A DNA stretch of 64,000 nt from Tyzzerella sp. (lineage in GTDB: Bacteria; Bacillota; Clostridia; Lachnospirales; Lachnospiraceae). The stretch is from assembly GCA_017465565.1 (NCBI GenBank), contig JAFTWA010000042.1, positions 1 through 64,000 of the forward strand, in the 5' to 3' direction. The notes under the pieces were generated by a model that did not search any database, was not told where the DNA came from, and was given only the letters and a program-made list of their open reading frames with translations. Below, in pieces: positions 52,595 to 61,811 of the stretch (position 1 is its first letter; each line of letters opens with the position of its first letter). The position numbers were made by a program, and so were the translations under genes.

Positions 52595-54964
52595 ATGCAA
52601 AAACGAGTGGAGATTCTTTCGCCGGCAGGCTCATACGAAAGCTTAAAAGCAGCCATTGCAGCAGGTGCAGATGCGGTGTATATAGGCGGAAGCCGCTTCG
52701 GCGCCAGAGCCTATGCAGATAATCTGGAGGAAGAAAAACTATTAGAAGTTATTGATTATGTTCATCTGCATGGCAGAAAGATTTATTTGACCATTAACAC
52801 GTTGTTGAAAGAAAATGAACTGAAAAATGAGCTTTATGAGTACCTTCTTCCATATTATAAGCAGGGACTGGATGCAGTGATCGTGCAGGATATGGGTGTT
52901 CTGCAGTATGTAAAAGAGCAGTTTCCAGATTTGCCTATTCATGCCAGTACACAGATGACGATTACAAATCTCCTGGGAGCGCAGTTTTTGGAGAAACAGG
53001 GGGTAGAGCGTGTCGTTACGGCAAGAGAGATGCAGCTTGGCGAGATTGAGGAGATTACAAGGAACACGAAGCTGGAAATCGAAAGCTTTGTTCACGGAGC
53101 GCTCTGTTATTGCTACTCGGGACAATGCCTTTACAGCAGTCTTCTTGGAGGCAGAAGCGGCAACCGCGGACAGTGTGCACAGCCATGCCGCCTTCCATAT
53201 AAGGTGAATGGGGACAAGGACAGCCAGTATGTGCTCAGCTTGAAGGACATTTGTACATTGGAATATATTCCAGAGCTTGTGGAATCAGGAATCTATTCGT
53301 TCAAAATAGAAGGGCGAATGAAGAAGCCAGAGTATGTTGCGCTTGTAACTGCAATGTATCGCAAATACGTGGATTTGTATCTTGCAAAAGGGAAAGCAGG
53401 ATTTAAGGTTGACCCAAAAGACCGGGAGATGCTGATGGATTTATACAACAGAGGCGGCTCCCATGGCGGGTATTATCACACGAAAAACGGCAGAGAGATG
53501 GTATCGCTGACGCGTCCGAACCATGCAGGAGTACCAGCGCTAAAGGTGCTGCGCCAGAATGGAAAGAATGTGACCGTGAAGGCGCTTGTGGACATTCATC
53601 CGGGTGATGTAATTGAGATGCCGGATAAGAGCGAGACATTTACATTTGCAAATGCAGTGAAAATGGGACAGAATACGACGTTTATTACCCATAAGAAGCA
53701 GGTTTTTGGGCAGAATCATGTACTCAACCGTACGAGAAATGAAAAACTTCTTACGGATGTGAAAGACAATATCATTTCTCAGAAGGTAAAAGAAAAAATT
53801 AATGGGAAATTAATACTTTCCTTAGGAGAATCTGCTAAACTGATATTGTATTATGAAGATAAGCAGGTGGAAGTGACTGGAGATGCCCCGCAGGAGGCAG
53901 TGAACCAGCCAATGGACAGTGCACGTATCGAAAAACAGATGCGTAAGACTGGAAATACAGAGTTTGAATTTGCTAAGCTGGACATCGATCTTCACGGCAG
54001 TTTATTTATGCCGATGCAAGGCTTAAATGAACTGAGAAGAAAGGGCTTGGAAGAATTAGAGCAGAAGATTTTGTCCGCATACAGACGTGAAGCAGGGGAA
54101 AAATTACCATATCGCGCTAGAGTATGTGATAAAGCAGCTGCAATGAAGCTTTGTGTTTATGTGGAGCATTTAGAACAGTTTGAGGAGGTTCTCCTTGCGG
54201 AGTCTGTAAATCGAATTTATCTTGATTGTAATGCAGTAGATGAGATATGGAAGAATCCAAATGTGGATAACATGATTCAAAAAGCGCACCAGAGTGGAAA
54301 AGAATTGTTTTTAGGTCTGCCACATATTTTCCGAAAGAAAACACGTGAGAAATATGAGGCGGCATATGAGCATATTTTAGAAGCAGATTGGGATGGAGTG
54401 CTCATCCGAAATTATGAGAGCTATGAATTCTTAAAGACTCATGGGTATGCAAAAAAGATTGTGACTGATTATAATTTGTATCAGTTTAACCAGTATGCGA
54501 AAGCGTTTTGGAATGGGGAAGGCGTAGAATCTACGACTGCACCGTTGGAACTTAATTATAAGGAGTTAGAAGAGGTGGGTCTTGAAAATAGTGAATTAGT
54601 CGTCTATGGACATTTGCCAATGATGGTTTCTGCACAGTGCGTGAAGAAAACGACGGCAGGATGTAAGAAGCAGAAGGGCACTGTGACACTAAAGGACCGC
54701 TATCAGAAAAATTTTGTGGTAAAGAATCATTGTGACTATTGTTACAATATGATTTATAATACAGCACCGGTTGTACTTTCGGACCAAAAGAAGGAGATTC
54801 TGAACCTGAATCCGAAGGCGGTTCGTATGCATTTTACGATAGAGGACCGAAGGGCTGTGAAAAATATGATTCGTTTATATGAAGAAGTATTCTTTAAAGA
54901 TTATCCAGCAAGGGAGCCGGATGTGGAATTTACGAGAGGTCATTTTAAACGGGGAATTAAGTAG
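52595..54964 (+). CDS. U32 family peptidase with DUF3656-type C-terminus
   Basis: The 789-residue protein has the U32 domain in its first half: ILSPAGSYESLKAAIAAGADAVYIGG at the start, then HASTQMTITN, ESFVHGALCYCYSGQC, and RGQCAQPCR with the Cys set. A C-terminal region of about 370 residues is found in long clostridial members. U32 proteins include collagenase-like peptidases and tRNA or ubiquinone hydroxylation proteins (TrhP, UbiU/V) that bind Fe-S, so peptidase activity should not be assumed. GAGGAGG precedes the ATG. Confidence 0.88.
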   Translation: MQKRVEILSPAGSYESLKAAIAAGADAVYIGGSRFGARAYADNLEEEKLLEVIDYVHLHGRKIYLTINTLLKENELKNELYEYLLPYYKQGLDAVIVQDMGVLQYVKEQFPDLPIHASTQMTITNLLGAQFLEKQGVERVVTAREMQLGEIEEITRNTKLEIESFVHGALCYCYSGQCLYSSLLGGRSGNRGQCAQPCRLPYKVNGDKDSQYVLSLKDICTLEYIPELVESGIYSFKIEGRMKKPEYVALVTAMYRKYVDLYLAKGKAGFKVDPKDREMLMDLYNRGGSHGGYYHTKNGREMVSLTRPNHAGVPALKVLRQNGKNVTVKALVDIHPGDVIEMPDKSETFTFANAVKMGQNTTFITHKKQVFGQNHVLNRTRNEKLLTDVKDNIISQKVKEKINGKLILSLGESAKLILYYEDKQVEVTGDAPQEAVNQPMDSARIEKQMRKTGNTEFEFAKLDIDLHGSLFMPMQGLNELRRKGLEELEQKILSAYRREAGEKLPYRARVCDKAAAMKLCVYVEHLEQFEEVLLAESVNRIYLDCNAVDEIWKNPNVDNMIQKAHQSGKELFLGLPHIFRKKTREKYEAAYEHILEADWDGVLIRNYESYEFLKTHGYAKKIVTDYNLYQFNQYAKAFWNGEGVESTTAPLELNYKELEEVGLENSELVVYGHLPMMVSAQCVKKTTAGCKKQKGTVTLKDRYQKNFVVKNHCDYCYNMIYNTAPVVLSDQKKEILNLNPKAVRMHFTIEDRRAVKNMIRLYEEVFFKDYPAREPDVEFTRGHFKRGIK

Positions 54965-54972
54965 GTGATTGA

Positions 54973-56427
54973 TTGGCTAATATTATTGTCGAATGCGCGA
55001 AATATTTTATGATTATTTTGATTGCAATATACGCATTTCAGTGTTTTTCCGTGTTCAGTTTTGAAGACGGGGAAGAAAAAAGAAGTATTTTCCGCAATCA
55101 GAATCGACTTATGTTTACGATACATTTCATGGCATATGTTGGAATGTATTTTAAAATTGAAGAAGCGAAGATATTAATATTCTATTTGGCACAGGTTATG
55201 ATGCTGGCGGCAATTATCATGCTGTACACTAAGATTTATCCCAAGGTGTCAAGGCTGGTTGTAAATAATATGTGTATGCTTTTGACCATCGGTTTTATTA
55301 TGATTACCAGATTGTCTTATAATAAAGCTGTAAAACAGAGCATTATTGTGGCCTTTTCTGTTGCGCTGAGTCTGATTGTTCCGACCATTATCCGAAAGGT
55401 AAAGGGTCTTGCAGAGCTTCGTATTCTTTATGCACTTGTTGGGATTACAGCACTGGCGGCAGTTGTTGTAACCGGGCAGGTATCAGGAGGCGCAAAGCTT
55501 GGATTTGAAATTGCAGGCTTTGGGATACAGCCATCGGAGTTTGTAAAGATTTTATTTGTATTCTTCGTTGCAGCAAGCTTTAACCGCTCGACAGCATTTA
55601 AAGATGTTGTTATCACTACCATTGTGGCAGCGTCGCATGTGTTAATTTTAGTAATATCGAAAGATTTAGGGGCAGCATTGATTATCTTTGTGGTTTATCT
55701 GGTAATGCTATATGTAGCAACAAGACAGCCGCTTTATGCGGCAGCAGGACTTGCAGCAGGAGCGGGCGCTTCGGTGGTGGCATATCATTTGTTTAATCAC
55801 GTAAGAGTGCGTGTGCTTGTGTGGCAGGATCCGTTTGCAGCGTATGATAAAGGCGGTTATCAGGTTGCGCAGTCGCTCTTTGCGATTGGAACTGGAGGAT
55901 GGTTTGGAACTGGGCTTTTCCAAGGGGAAGCAGATTCTATTCCGGTTGCAGACGAAGACTTTATATTTGCAGCGATTTCAGAGGAAATGGGTCTGATTTT
56001 TGCCCTGTGCATGATTTTAATTTGCCTAAGCTGTTACGTGATGTTTTTAAATATTGCAATGCAGCTTCAGAACAGATTTTATAAATTAGTAGCATTAGGT
56101 CTTGGAACGTGTTATATTTTCCAGACATTTTTAACTATCGGTGGTGTGACAAAATTCATACCATCTACCGGAGTGACCCTGCCGTTGGTAAGCTATGGCG
56201 GAAGCTCTGTTCTTAGTACTTTAATTATGTTTGCAGTCATTCAGGGATTGTATATCTTAAAAGAAGACGAGGAAGAAGAATTTGAGAGAAAAAAAGAACA
56301 ACAATTACGGGAAGAGAGAAAGAGAAAAGCGTGGGAAGGCAGGGAACGAAGGAATCGACATTATCTCATTGAACTTGAACGAGGAACCCCAGAAAAGGCG
56401 CCAGCCCGTAGAACCAAGAAGAAGTAG
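54973..56427 (+). CDS. FtsW/RodA/SpoVE-family peptidoglycan glycosyltransferase
   Basis: This SEDS-family lipid II polymerase has about ten helices in 484 residues. Signature segments are GFGIQPSEFVKI, KDLGAALIIFVVYLVML, QSLFAIGTGGWFGTGLFQG, FIFAAISEEMG and STGVTLPLVSYGGSS. The start is a TTG at 54973 behind AGGTGA. A charged C-terminal tail of about 55 residues (many Glu, Arg, Lys) overlaps the next gene, a class B PBP, which is the normal SEDS partner. It could be FtsW-, RodA- or SpoVE-like. Confidence 0.92.
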   Translation: MANIIVECAKYFMIILIAIYAFQCFSVFSFEDGEEKRSIFRNQNRLMFTIHFMAYVGMYFKIEEAKILIFYLAQVMMLAAIIMLYTKIYPKVSRLVVNNMCMLLTIGFIMITRLSYNKAVKQSIIVAFSVALSLIVPTIIRKVKGLAELRILYALVGITALAAVVVTGQVSGGAKLGFEIAGFGIQPSEFVKILFVFFVAASFNRSTAFKDVVITTIVAASHVLILVISKDLGAALIIFVVYLVMLYVATRQPLYAAAGLAAGAGASVVAYHLFNHVRVRVLVWQDPFAAYDKGGYQVAQSLFAIGTGGWFGTGLFQGEADSIPVADEDFIFAAISEEMGLIFALCMILICLSCYVMFLNIAMQLQNRFYKLVALGLGTCYIFQTFLTIGGVTKFIPSTGVTLPLVSYGGSSVLSTLIMFAVIQGLYILKEDEEEEFERKKEQQLREERKRKAWEGRERRNRHYLIELERGTPEKAPARRTKKK

Positions 56428-57871
56428 TTCTTCAAAAGGTAATACAAAAAGAAAAAGCAGCAAGAAGGATAAGAAGGTAAGCAATAAAGAGTTTGCCAGA
56501 GTAACCTATTTGTTTGTGGCACTGTTTTTGGCTATGATGGGATACTTGGTGTACTTTAATGCAGTTCAGAGTAAAGATATTATTAATAGTCCTTATAATG
56601 TGCGCCTGGATTCCATGGCTGACAGAGTAGTCAGAGGCAAGATTCTGGATAAAGGCGGAAATGTTTTGGCTGAGACCAAAGTGGCAGACGATGGAACCGA
56701 AACGAGAGTTTACCCATATGGTGAGCTGTACGCGCATGTGGTGGGGTATGATTCGAAAGGAAAGTCTGGCTTAGAGTCTGCTGAGAATTTCAATCTTCTT
56801 ACTTCAAATGCATTCTTTATGGAAAAGCTTGTAAAGGAGATTCGGGAAGAGAAGAATATTGGGGACAATGTGATTACCACGCTGGACACGAATGTTCAAA
56901 AAGCAGCATATGATGCCCTGGGAAATTATAAGGGGGCTGTTGTTGTCATGGAAGCCAGCACAGGGAAAATTCTGGCAATGGTTTCAAAACCAGATTTTGA
57001 TCCAAATATGATTCCGACGGATTGGGAAGAGATTTCCACAAGTGAAGAAAGTGTACTTTTAAATCGTGCCACACAGGGAGCCTATGCTCCTGGCTCCGTG
57101 TTTAAACTGGTTACTGCGCTGTCGTATATACGCGAGAATGCAGACTATGAAAACTATTCTTATGTTTGTGAGGGTGAAATTACCCATGAGGAAACAACCA
57201 TTCATTGTGCAAATGAACGAGTGCATGGCTCAGAAAATCTGATAGATTCTTTTGCGTATTCATGCAATTCCTCTTTTTCAAACATGGGGTTGACTTTGGA
57301 TTTGGCAAAATATAGAAATACGGCGGAGGATTTGCTGTTTAACTCAAAATTGCCATCGGTTCTGCCATATTCACAGAGCAAGTTCCAGCTGACGAAAGAG
57401 TCCGGGACCTCTGAGGTTATGATGACTGCCATGGGACAGGGAAAAACACAGGTAAGTCCATATCACATGGCACTTATCTCGGCTGCGGTTGCAAATGGCG
57501 GTATTTTGATGGAACCATATCTGGTTGATGAGATTGTAAATTACACAGGAACAAGTGTGGAAAAAAATATGCCAGATAAATATGCAACGCTTATGAGTTC
57601 GGAGGAGGCTGCACAGTTAAAAGAATATATGGCGGCTGTGGTCGAATATGGAACAGCAACGTCTCTTGGCGGCGAGAGCTATACGGTTGCCGGAAAGACT
57701 GGAACGGCTGAGTACAGTAGTGACAAAGAAAAAGCGCATTCATGGTTTACTGGTTTTACAAATGTGGAAAATCCAGAGCTGGTTATCAGTGTGGTTGTGG
57801 AAAGTGCAGATAATTCAGGAATGAGTGCGGTTTCTGTTGCAAAAAAAGTATTAAATGCGTACTATTATTAA
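56282..57871 (+). CDS. Class B penicillin-binding protein (transpeptidase)
   Basis: This is the D,D-transpeptidase partner of the SEDS protein. It has a basic cytoplasmic tail, a membrane helix at about residues 77-95, and an extracellular transpeptidase domain. The catalytic motifs are SVFK (SxxK, in APGSVFK), SCN (SxN) and KTGTAE (KTG). The start is uncertain. The frame opens with a TTG at 56282, which overlaps the SEDS gene by 146 bp; a TTG near 56372 is another option. No ATG precedes the membrane helix. Its short pedestal resembles PbpA/FtsI-type proteins of Gram-positives. Confidence 0.88.
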   Translation: MREKKNNNYGKREREKRGKAGNEGIDIISLNLNEEPQKRRQPVEPRRSSSSKGNTKRKSSKKDKKVSNKEFARVTYLFVALFLAMMGYLVYFNAVQSKDIINSPYNVRLDSMADRVVRGKILDKGGNVLAETKVADDGTETRVYPYGELYAHVVGYDSKGKSGLESAENFNLLTSNAFFMEKLVKEIREEKNIGDNVITTLDTNVQKAAYDALGNYKGAVVVMEASTGKILAMVSKPDFDPNMIPTDWEEISTSEESVLLNRATQGAYAPGSVFKLVTALSYIRENADYENYSYVCEGEITHEETTIHCANERVHGSENLIDSFAYSCNSSFSNMGLTLDLAKYRNTAEDLLFNSKLPSVLPYSQSKFQLTKESGTSEVMMTAMGQGKTQVSPYHMALISAAVANGGILMEPYLVDEIVNYTGTSVEKNMPDKYATLMSSEEAAQLKEYMAAVVEYGTATSLGGESYTVAGKTGTAEYSSDKEKAHSWFTGFTNVENPELVISVVVESADNSGMSAVSVAKKVLNAYYY

Positions 57872-57886
57872 AAATGGGGAATGCTT

Positions 57887-58225
57887 ATGAAATATTATCA
57901 TGCTCTTTATTTGAGCGATGAATTGGCTCTGCGGAAAACAGAAATTTTACACAAAATAGAGCGTGGCGAGTGGCAGTTGAATAAATATCTGATTGTGTTA
58001 ACGAAAAATGAACGGAATCATTTGGAATTTTTTGACTCTGTTCTGCTCATACAGAAGACTTTCTCAAAAGACGATTTGTTCGTGGTGGGAATTGCTGATG
58101 GCCGCTCAGGGGCGTTAGATTTAGTTCGGCAGATTACAGAAGAAGTATATGCGGAAACAAAGGGCACAGATATTCGTAACTATTTATTAAAAAAGCAACA
58201 AGAATATGAGGAAAGCAACGTATAG
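57887..58225 (+). CDS. Small conserved protein of unknown function
   Basis: The product has 112 residues, is soluble and acidic/basic mixed. It opens with KYYHALYLSDELALRKTEIL and contains NKYLIVLTKNERNHLEFFDS. No known domain is recognised. GGGGA supports the ATG at 57887 over the ATG two codons upstream. It lies between the PBP and DUF2953 genes with tight spacing, so it is probably co-transcribed. Confidence 0.7.
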   Translation: MKYYHALYLSDELALRKTEILHKIERGEWQLNKYLIVLTKNERNHLEFFDSVLLIQKTFSKDDLFVVGIADGRSGALDLVRQITEEVYAETKGTDIRNYLLKKQQEYEESNV

Positions 58226-58232
58226 GTGAAGT

Positions 58233-59135
58233 ATGCTACATATACTATTAACGATACTGAAAATAATAGGTATTATATTACTTGCAATATTGGGAATCCT
58301 AATATTGTTACTTCTTGTTGTAAATTTTGTTCCTGCCCGGTATCAGATAACGGCAGAGTCAAAGGGAGACTTGAAGACGACGAGTGTACATGCAAAATTT
58401 TCATGGCTCTTACATTTGATTTCAGGACAAGTTACTTATGAAAATGAGAAGCTGGATTGGAAGGTAAGGGTTGCGTGGAAGAAGCTTCCGGGGGTGGAAA
58501 CTAAAGCCTCACAGTCAGCGGAGGATGAGTCAGCAAGTGGCGGTGCGGAAACGGAGCAAAACGTGGCTGAAAAAAGTGAGCCTGCAGAGAGTGAGTCAGT
58601 AAACGGCGAGCCAACTGAAAGCAAGGTAGTGGAGAGTGAATCGACAGAAGAGTCACAAGAGACGACAAAGCAATCTGAGGCGGAGCAACAGGCGGAGCCG
58701 AAAAAAACAAGTATCTTTGAAAAGATAAAATATACAATCCAGAAGATTTGTGATAAGATAAAAGCAATCTTAAATATGAAAGATAAGGTTGTTGCATTCA
58801 TAAAGGATGAAATTCATATCGCGGCATTTGGCAGACTGAAAAAAGAGATTTTCCGTTTGGCTAAGTTCCTTAAGCCGAAGAAGATTAACGGTGCTGTTCG
58901 TTTTGGAATGGCGGACCCAAGTCAAACAGGACAAATTTTAGCCGTGCTAAGTGTCCTATATCCATTTTATGGAGAAAATGTAGAGATTTATCCAGAGTTT
59001 GATAAGAAGATTTTAGAAGGCAATTTATATATCAAGGGCCACGTCAGAGGCGTTTACGCAGTGATTGTGGCATGGAATCTTATCTTTGATAAAAATGTCA
59101 GAACTATGATACAAAGCATTAAAACATTTAAGTAA
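58233..59135 (+). CDS. DUF2953-type membrane protein
   Basis: The 300-residue protein has an N-terminal membrane helix (about residues 5-28). A domain of the DUF2953 kind follows (NFVPARYQI, VHAKFSWLLHLISGQVTYE), then a Glu/Ser/Ala-rich low-complexity linker (about 88-150). A second conserved part (RFGMADPSQTGQILAVLSVLYPFYG) ends the protein. Family members are often encoded next to gerW/ytfJ in sporulating Firmicutes, as here, but the function is unknown. AGGTGAAG precedes the ATG. Confidence 0.8.
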   Translation: MLHILLTILKIIGIILLAILGILILLLLVVNFVPARYQITAESKGDLKTTSVHAKFSWLLHLISGQVTYENEKLDWKVRVAWKKLPGVETKASQSAEDESASGGAETEQNVAEKSEPAESESVNGEPTESKVVESESTEESQETTKQSEAEQQAEPKKTSIFEKIKYTIQKICDKIKAILNMKDKVVAFIKDEIHIAAFGRLKKEIFRLAKFLKPKKINGAVRFGMADPSQTGQILAVLSVLYPFYGENVEIYPEFDKKILEGNLYIKGHVRGVYAVIVAWNLIFDKNVRTMIQSIKTFK

Positions 59136-59156
59136 TGTTATTAGGAGGAAAATATA

Positions 59157-59549
59157 ATGACAGAAAACAAATTTAGCTCAACGGTATCAGCATTGTTCCA
59201 GGGGATGGACGGAATCGTGTCGTCAAAGACAGTGGTAGGAGATGCAATCCATGTAGGAGATACTATTATTTTACCACTCGTTGATGTTTCGTTTGGAATT
59301 GGAGCAGGAGCATTCAGCGGTGAAGGTAAAGACAAGGGCGCGGGTGGTCTTGGTGGAAAGATGTCTCCATGTGCAGTACTTGTGATTCAAAATGGCAAGA
59401 CAAAGCTTGTTAACATCAAAAATCAGGATGCAATCACTAAGATTCTTGATATGATTCCAGATGTGATGGATAAAGTGAAAGAAAAGAAAGAAGATAAGAT
59501 GACTGAAAAAGATGTTGTTGAAATTTTAGACCAGGCAGAACAAGCATAG
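59157..59549 (+). CDS. gerW: GerW/YtfJ family sporulation protein
   Basis: The 130-residue protein has the family segments VVGDAIHVGDTIILPLVDVSFGIGAG and GGLGGKMSPCAVLVIQNG. In Bacillus, GerW (YtfJ) is needed for proper germination. The gene implies that this organism, or its recent ancestors, form spores. AGGAGG precedes the ATG. Confidence 0.9.
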   Translation: MTENKFSSTVSALFQGMDGIVSSKTVVGDAIHVGDTIILPLVDVSFGIGAGAFSGEGKDKGAGGLGGKMSPCAVLVIQNGKTKLVNIKNQDAITKILDMIPDVMDKVKEKKEDKMTEKDVVEILDQAEQA

Positions 59550-59602
59550 AATAGGCCTAAGCTGCATACTATAATATCAATAGATGGTTTAGAGGTCGGA
59601 AC

Positions 59603-59740
59603 ATGAAAAGGGTAATTGGATTTGCGGTATTCTTTATTGCAGTTGGCATGATAATTGGAATGCTATTGCCAAATACATTTACAGAAGTGATGATTGTTCT
59701 GATTTGTCTGCTTCTGGGATATAATCTTTTTTGTTGTTAA
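59603..59740 (+). CDS. Small membrane protein (45 residues)
   Basis: The frame encodes 45 residues with two hydrophobic stretches (FAVFFIAVGMIIGMLL and VMIVLICLLLGYNLF) joined by a PNTFTE turn, so a helical hairpin is likely. GAGG at 59591-59594 is an acceptable ribosome-binding site, and TATAAT (59570-59575) lies upstream without a good -35. It ends five bases before the left arm of the large inverted repeat. The function is unknown. Confidence 0.6.
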   Translation: MKRVIGFAVFFIAVGMIIGMLLPNTFTEVMIVLICLLLGYNLFCC

Positions 59741-59744
59741 ATTG

Positions 59745-60478
59745 CGAGGTCTGTTGCAAAATAAAGAGAAAATAAAAATCATAATATGCGATTTTATCCA
59801 CCACTTTTCGTGGTGGTTTTTTTGTGTAAACACAAGAAATCGAAGGGCAGCTTTCCATATGCAATATTTTTGATGTTCCGCGGATGGAAATTCTTTGTTT
59901 TGAGCAGATTTTCCTCCTTTTTTAGGCCGTATTTTCCGTATACAAGATAATTGGCCTCTGACAGTAAAGTTTTGAGGCAAAATCTATGCATAGTGAAGAA
60001 GATTTTTTACATATGGAAAATGAATCTTTTTGCAAACGCACAGCCAGAATTTGAACGCATATTTTGCCTCGGAAATTTGTGACTGTTTGAACGAGTTTTT
60101 AACAACTGACTTTTTGTCTCACAAGGCTGTAAGAAAATCAACGAAAGACTGCAGATGTACTTCTACGGATGAAGGCTGCTGAAATATTTTAAAAAGATTC
60201 ATTTTCCATATGTAAAAAATCTTCTTCACTATGCATAGATTTTGCCTCAAAACTTTACTGTCAGAAGCCAATTATCTTGTATACGGAAAATACGGCCTAA
60301 AAAAGGAGGAAAATCTGCTCAAAATAAAGAGTTTTCATCCGCGGAACATCAAAAATATTGCATATGGAAAGCTGCCCTTCGATTTCTTGTGTTTACACAA
60401 AAAAAACCACCACGAAAAGTGGTGGATAAAATCGCATATTATGATTTTTATTTTCTCTTTATTTTGCAACAGACCTCG
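59745..60478. repeat. 734-bp inverted-repeat (foldback) element
   Basis: Two arms of 287 and 288 bp (59745-60031 and 60191-60478) are reverse complements with about five mismatches and one indel in a T-run. The central 159 bp (60032-60190) are unique. Each arm carries, near its outer end, a perfect terminator hairpin (CCACCAC-TTTTC-GTGGTGG plus T7) that faces the adjacent gene. The outer tips read GGTCTGTTGCAAAATA, which resembles the CTGTTGCAAA tips I recall from IS6-family elements. No transposase frame or clear target duplication is visible. It may be a non-autonomous element or two copies of one repeat. Confidence 0.85.
59798..59823 (+). terminator. Terminator in the left arm
   Basis: CCACCAC (59798-59804) pairs with GTGGTGG (59810-59816), followed by seven T. 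It serves the 59603 gene. Its mirror copy in the right arm (about 60399-60425) terminates prs on the minus strand. Confidence 0.9.
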
Positions 60479-60485
60479 ATTTTTC

Positions 60486-61664
60486 TTATTCAAATTTCGC
60501 TCTGTGCTTTTCAATCAACTGATGAATCTTTTCAGACGGATCCAGTACGCTGCTGATTGAGATATCATGATTCAATGAATCGATGAATAATGCAAGATAT
60601 TTGCTCATATCAGCGCATGTGAAGTAAGGTTTTGCCTTTAATTCATCTGGAAGATAAGTGAGGTTTGTTGTGATGATGCGGTCAATATAACCTTTTTCAT
60701 AGTATTCATCAAATTTTGCAAAGCCATCTGTGAAGAGACCGAATGTAGTAAATACAAATACGCGGTTTGCTCCACGTTCTTTGATTTTCTTTGCAACATC
60801 TAACATACTTTCGCCAGAAGAAATCATGTCGTCAACGATAATCGCATTCTTACCCTTTAAGTCATCTCCCAAGAATTCATGTGCTACGATAGGGTTCTTG
60901 CCGTTAACAACGATAGAGTAGTCGCGGCGTTTGTAGAACATACCCATATCCACACCAAGTACGTTTGATAAATAAACGGCACGGTGCATAGCGCCTTCGT
61001 CAGGGCTGATAATCATAAGGTGATCCTTGTCAACTCTTAAATCAGGCTCAGCACGAAGTAAAGCCTTCATAAACTGATAGTTAGGTGAGATATTATCAAA
61101 TCCGATGATAGGAATAGCATTCTGTACACGTGGGTCATGGGCATCAAATGTGATAATATTTGAAACGCCCATTGCGATTAATTCTTCTAATGCAAGTGCG
61201 CAGTCAAGCGATTCACGTTTTGTACGCTTGTGCTGGCGGCTTTCATATAAGAAAGGCATAATAACATTAATACGGCGGGCCTTACCAGTTGCTGCTGAAA
61301 TGATACGTTTTAAATCTTGATAGTGGTCGTCTGGCGACATGTGATTTAAGTGTCCATTTACGGTATAAGTAAGACTGTAGTTACATACGTCTACCATAAC
61401 AAATAAGTCAGTACCACGGATGGATTCACGAAGAATACCCTTTGCTTCCCCTGAACCAAAACGAGGACATGCACTGTCTACTAAATAATTTTCATTGTCA
61501 TAGTTTGCTAATGTAGCTAAATCAGATTCTTCACTAACTGCGTTCTTACGGAAAGAAACGATATAATCATTTACTTTCTGTCCAAGTTCCTTGCAACTAT
61601 CCAATGCTGCAATTTTAAGTGGAGCAGTTGGAAGAGTTTTCTCTAATAATGTTATATTTGACAT
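60486..61664 (-). CDS. prs: Ribose-phosphate pyrophosphokinase (PRPP synthetase)
   Basis: This enzyme makes PRPP from ribose 5-phosphate and ATP for nucleotide, His and Trp synthesis. The 392-residue protein has the FDAHDPRVQNAIP segment and the PRPP-binding VDDMISSGESMLDVAKKIKERGA. It is longer than the usual 310-320 residues, with extra N-terminal sequence typical of a clostridial subgroup. GGAGG sets the start at 61664; an ATG four codons earlier includes that site. The stop lies 8 bp from the inverted-repeat element, which supplies its terminator. Confidence 0.92.
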   Translation of the reverse strand: MSNITLLEKTLPTAPLKIAALDSCKELGQKVNDYIVSFRKNAVSEESDLATLANYDNENYLVDSACPRFGSGEAKGILRESIRGTDLFVMVDVCNYSLTYTVNGHLNHMSPDDHYQDLKRIISAATGKARRINVIMPFLYESRQHKRTKRESLDCALALEELIAMGVSNIITFDAHDPRVQNAIPIIGFDNISPNYQFMKALLRAEPDLRVDKDHLMIISPDEGAMHRAVYLSNVLGVDMGMFYKRRDYSIVVNGKNPIVAHEFLGDDLKGKNAIIVDDMISSGESMLDVAKKIKERGANRVFVFTTFGLFTDGFAKFDEYYEKGYIDRIITTNLTYLPDELKAKPYFTCADMSKYLALFIDSLNHDISISSVLDPSEKIHQLIEKHRAKFE

Positions 61665-61702
61665 GATTGCCTCCATAAAGTAAAAATAATCTTAACACGT
61701 AC

Positions 61703-61731
61703 ATTCTAACAAAAAACGACAAACGCTTCAA
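61703..61731 (-). promoter_or_regulatory. prs promoter
   Basis: On the minus strand TTGAAG (61731-61726), a 17-bp spacer and TAGAAT (61708-61703), with an extended -10 TG. Confidence 0.7.
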
Positions 61732-61747
61732 GATTTTAATTGGGAAT

Positions 61748-61776
61748 TTGCTTTTTTTCTTAAAATTTAGTATGAT
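61748..61776 (+). promoter_or_regulatory. Promoter of the DUF512 gene
   Basis: TTGCTT (61748-61753), a 17-bp spacer and TATGAT (61771-61776), divergent from the prs promoter. Confidence 0.65.
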
Positions 61777-61811
61777 ATGAATAAGTATGTAGAAATGTAG
61801 GGGAAATAATA

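Noticed and set aside
58226-58441. 71-codon frame with several Cys at the start of the DUF2953 gene
   Set aside because: It overlaps the DUF2953 frame, which has the better ribosome-binding site and a membrane helix. The Cys pattern is accidental.
60231-60560. Open frames of about 100 codons in both strands of the inverted-repeat arms
   Set aside because: They occur in both arms and both frames, follow the palindrome, contain terminator hairpins and have no ribosome-binding site or known domain. They are by-products of the repeat.
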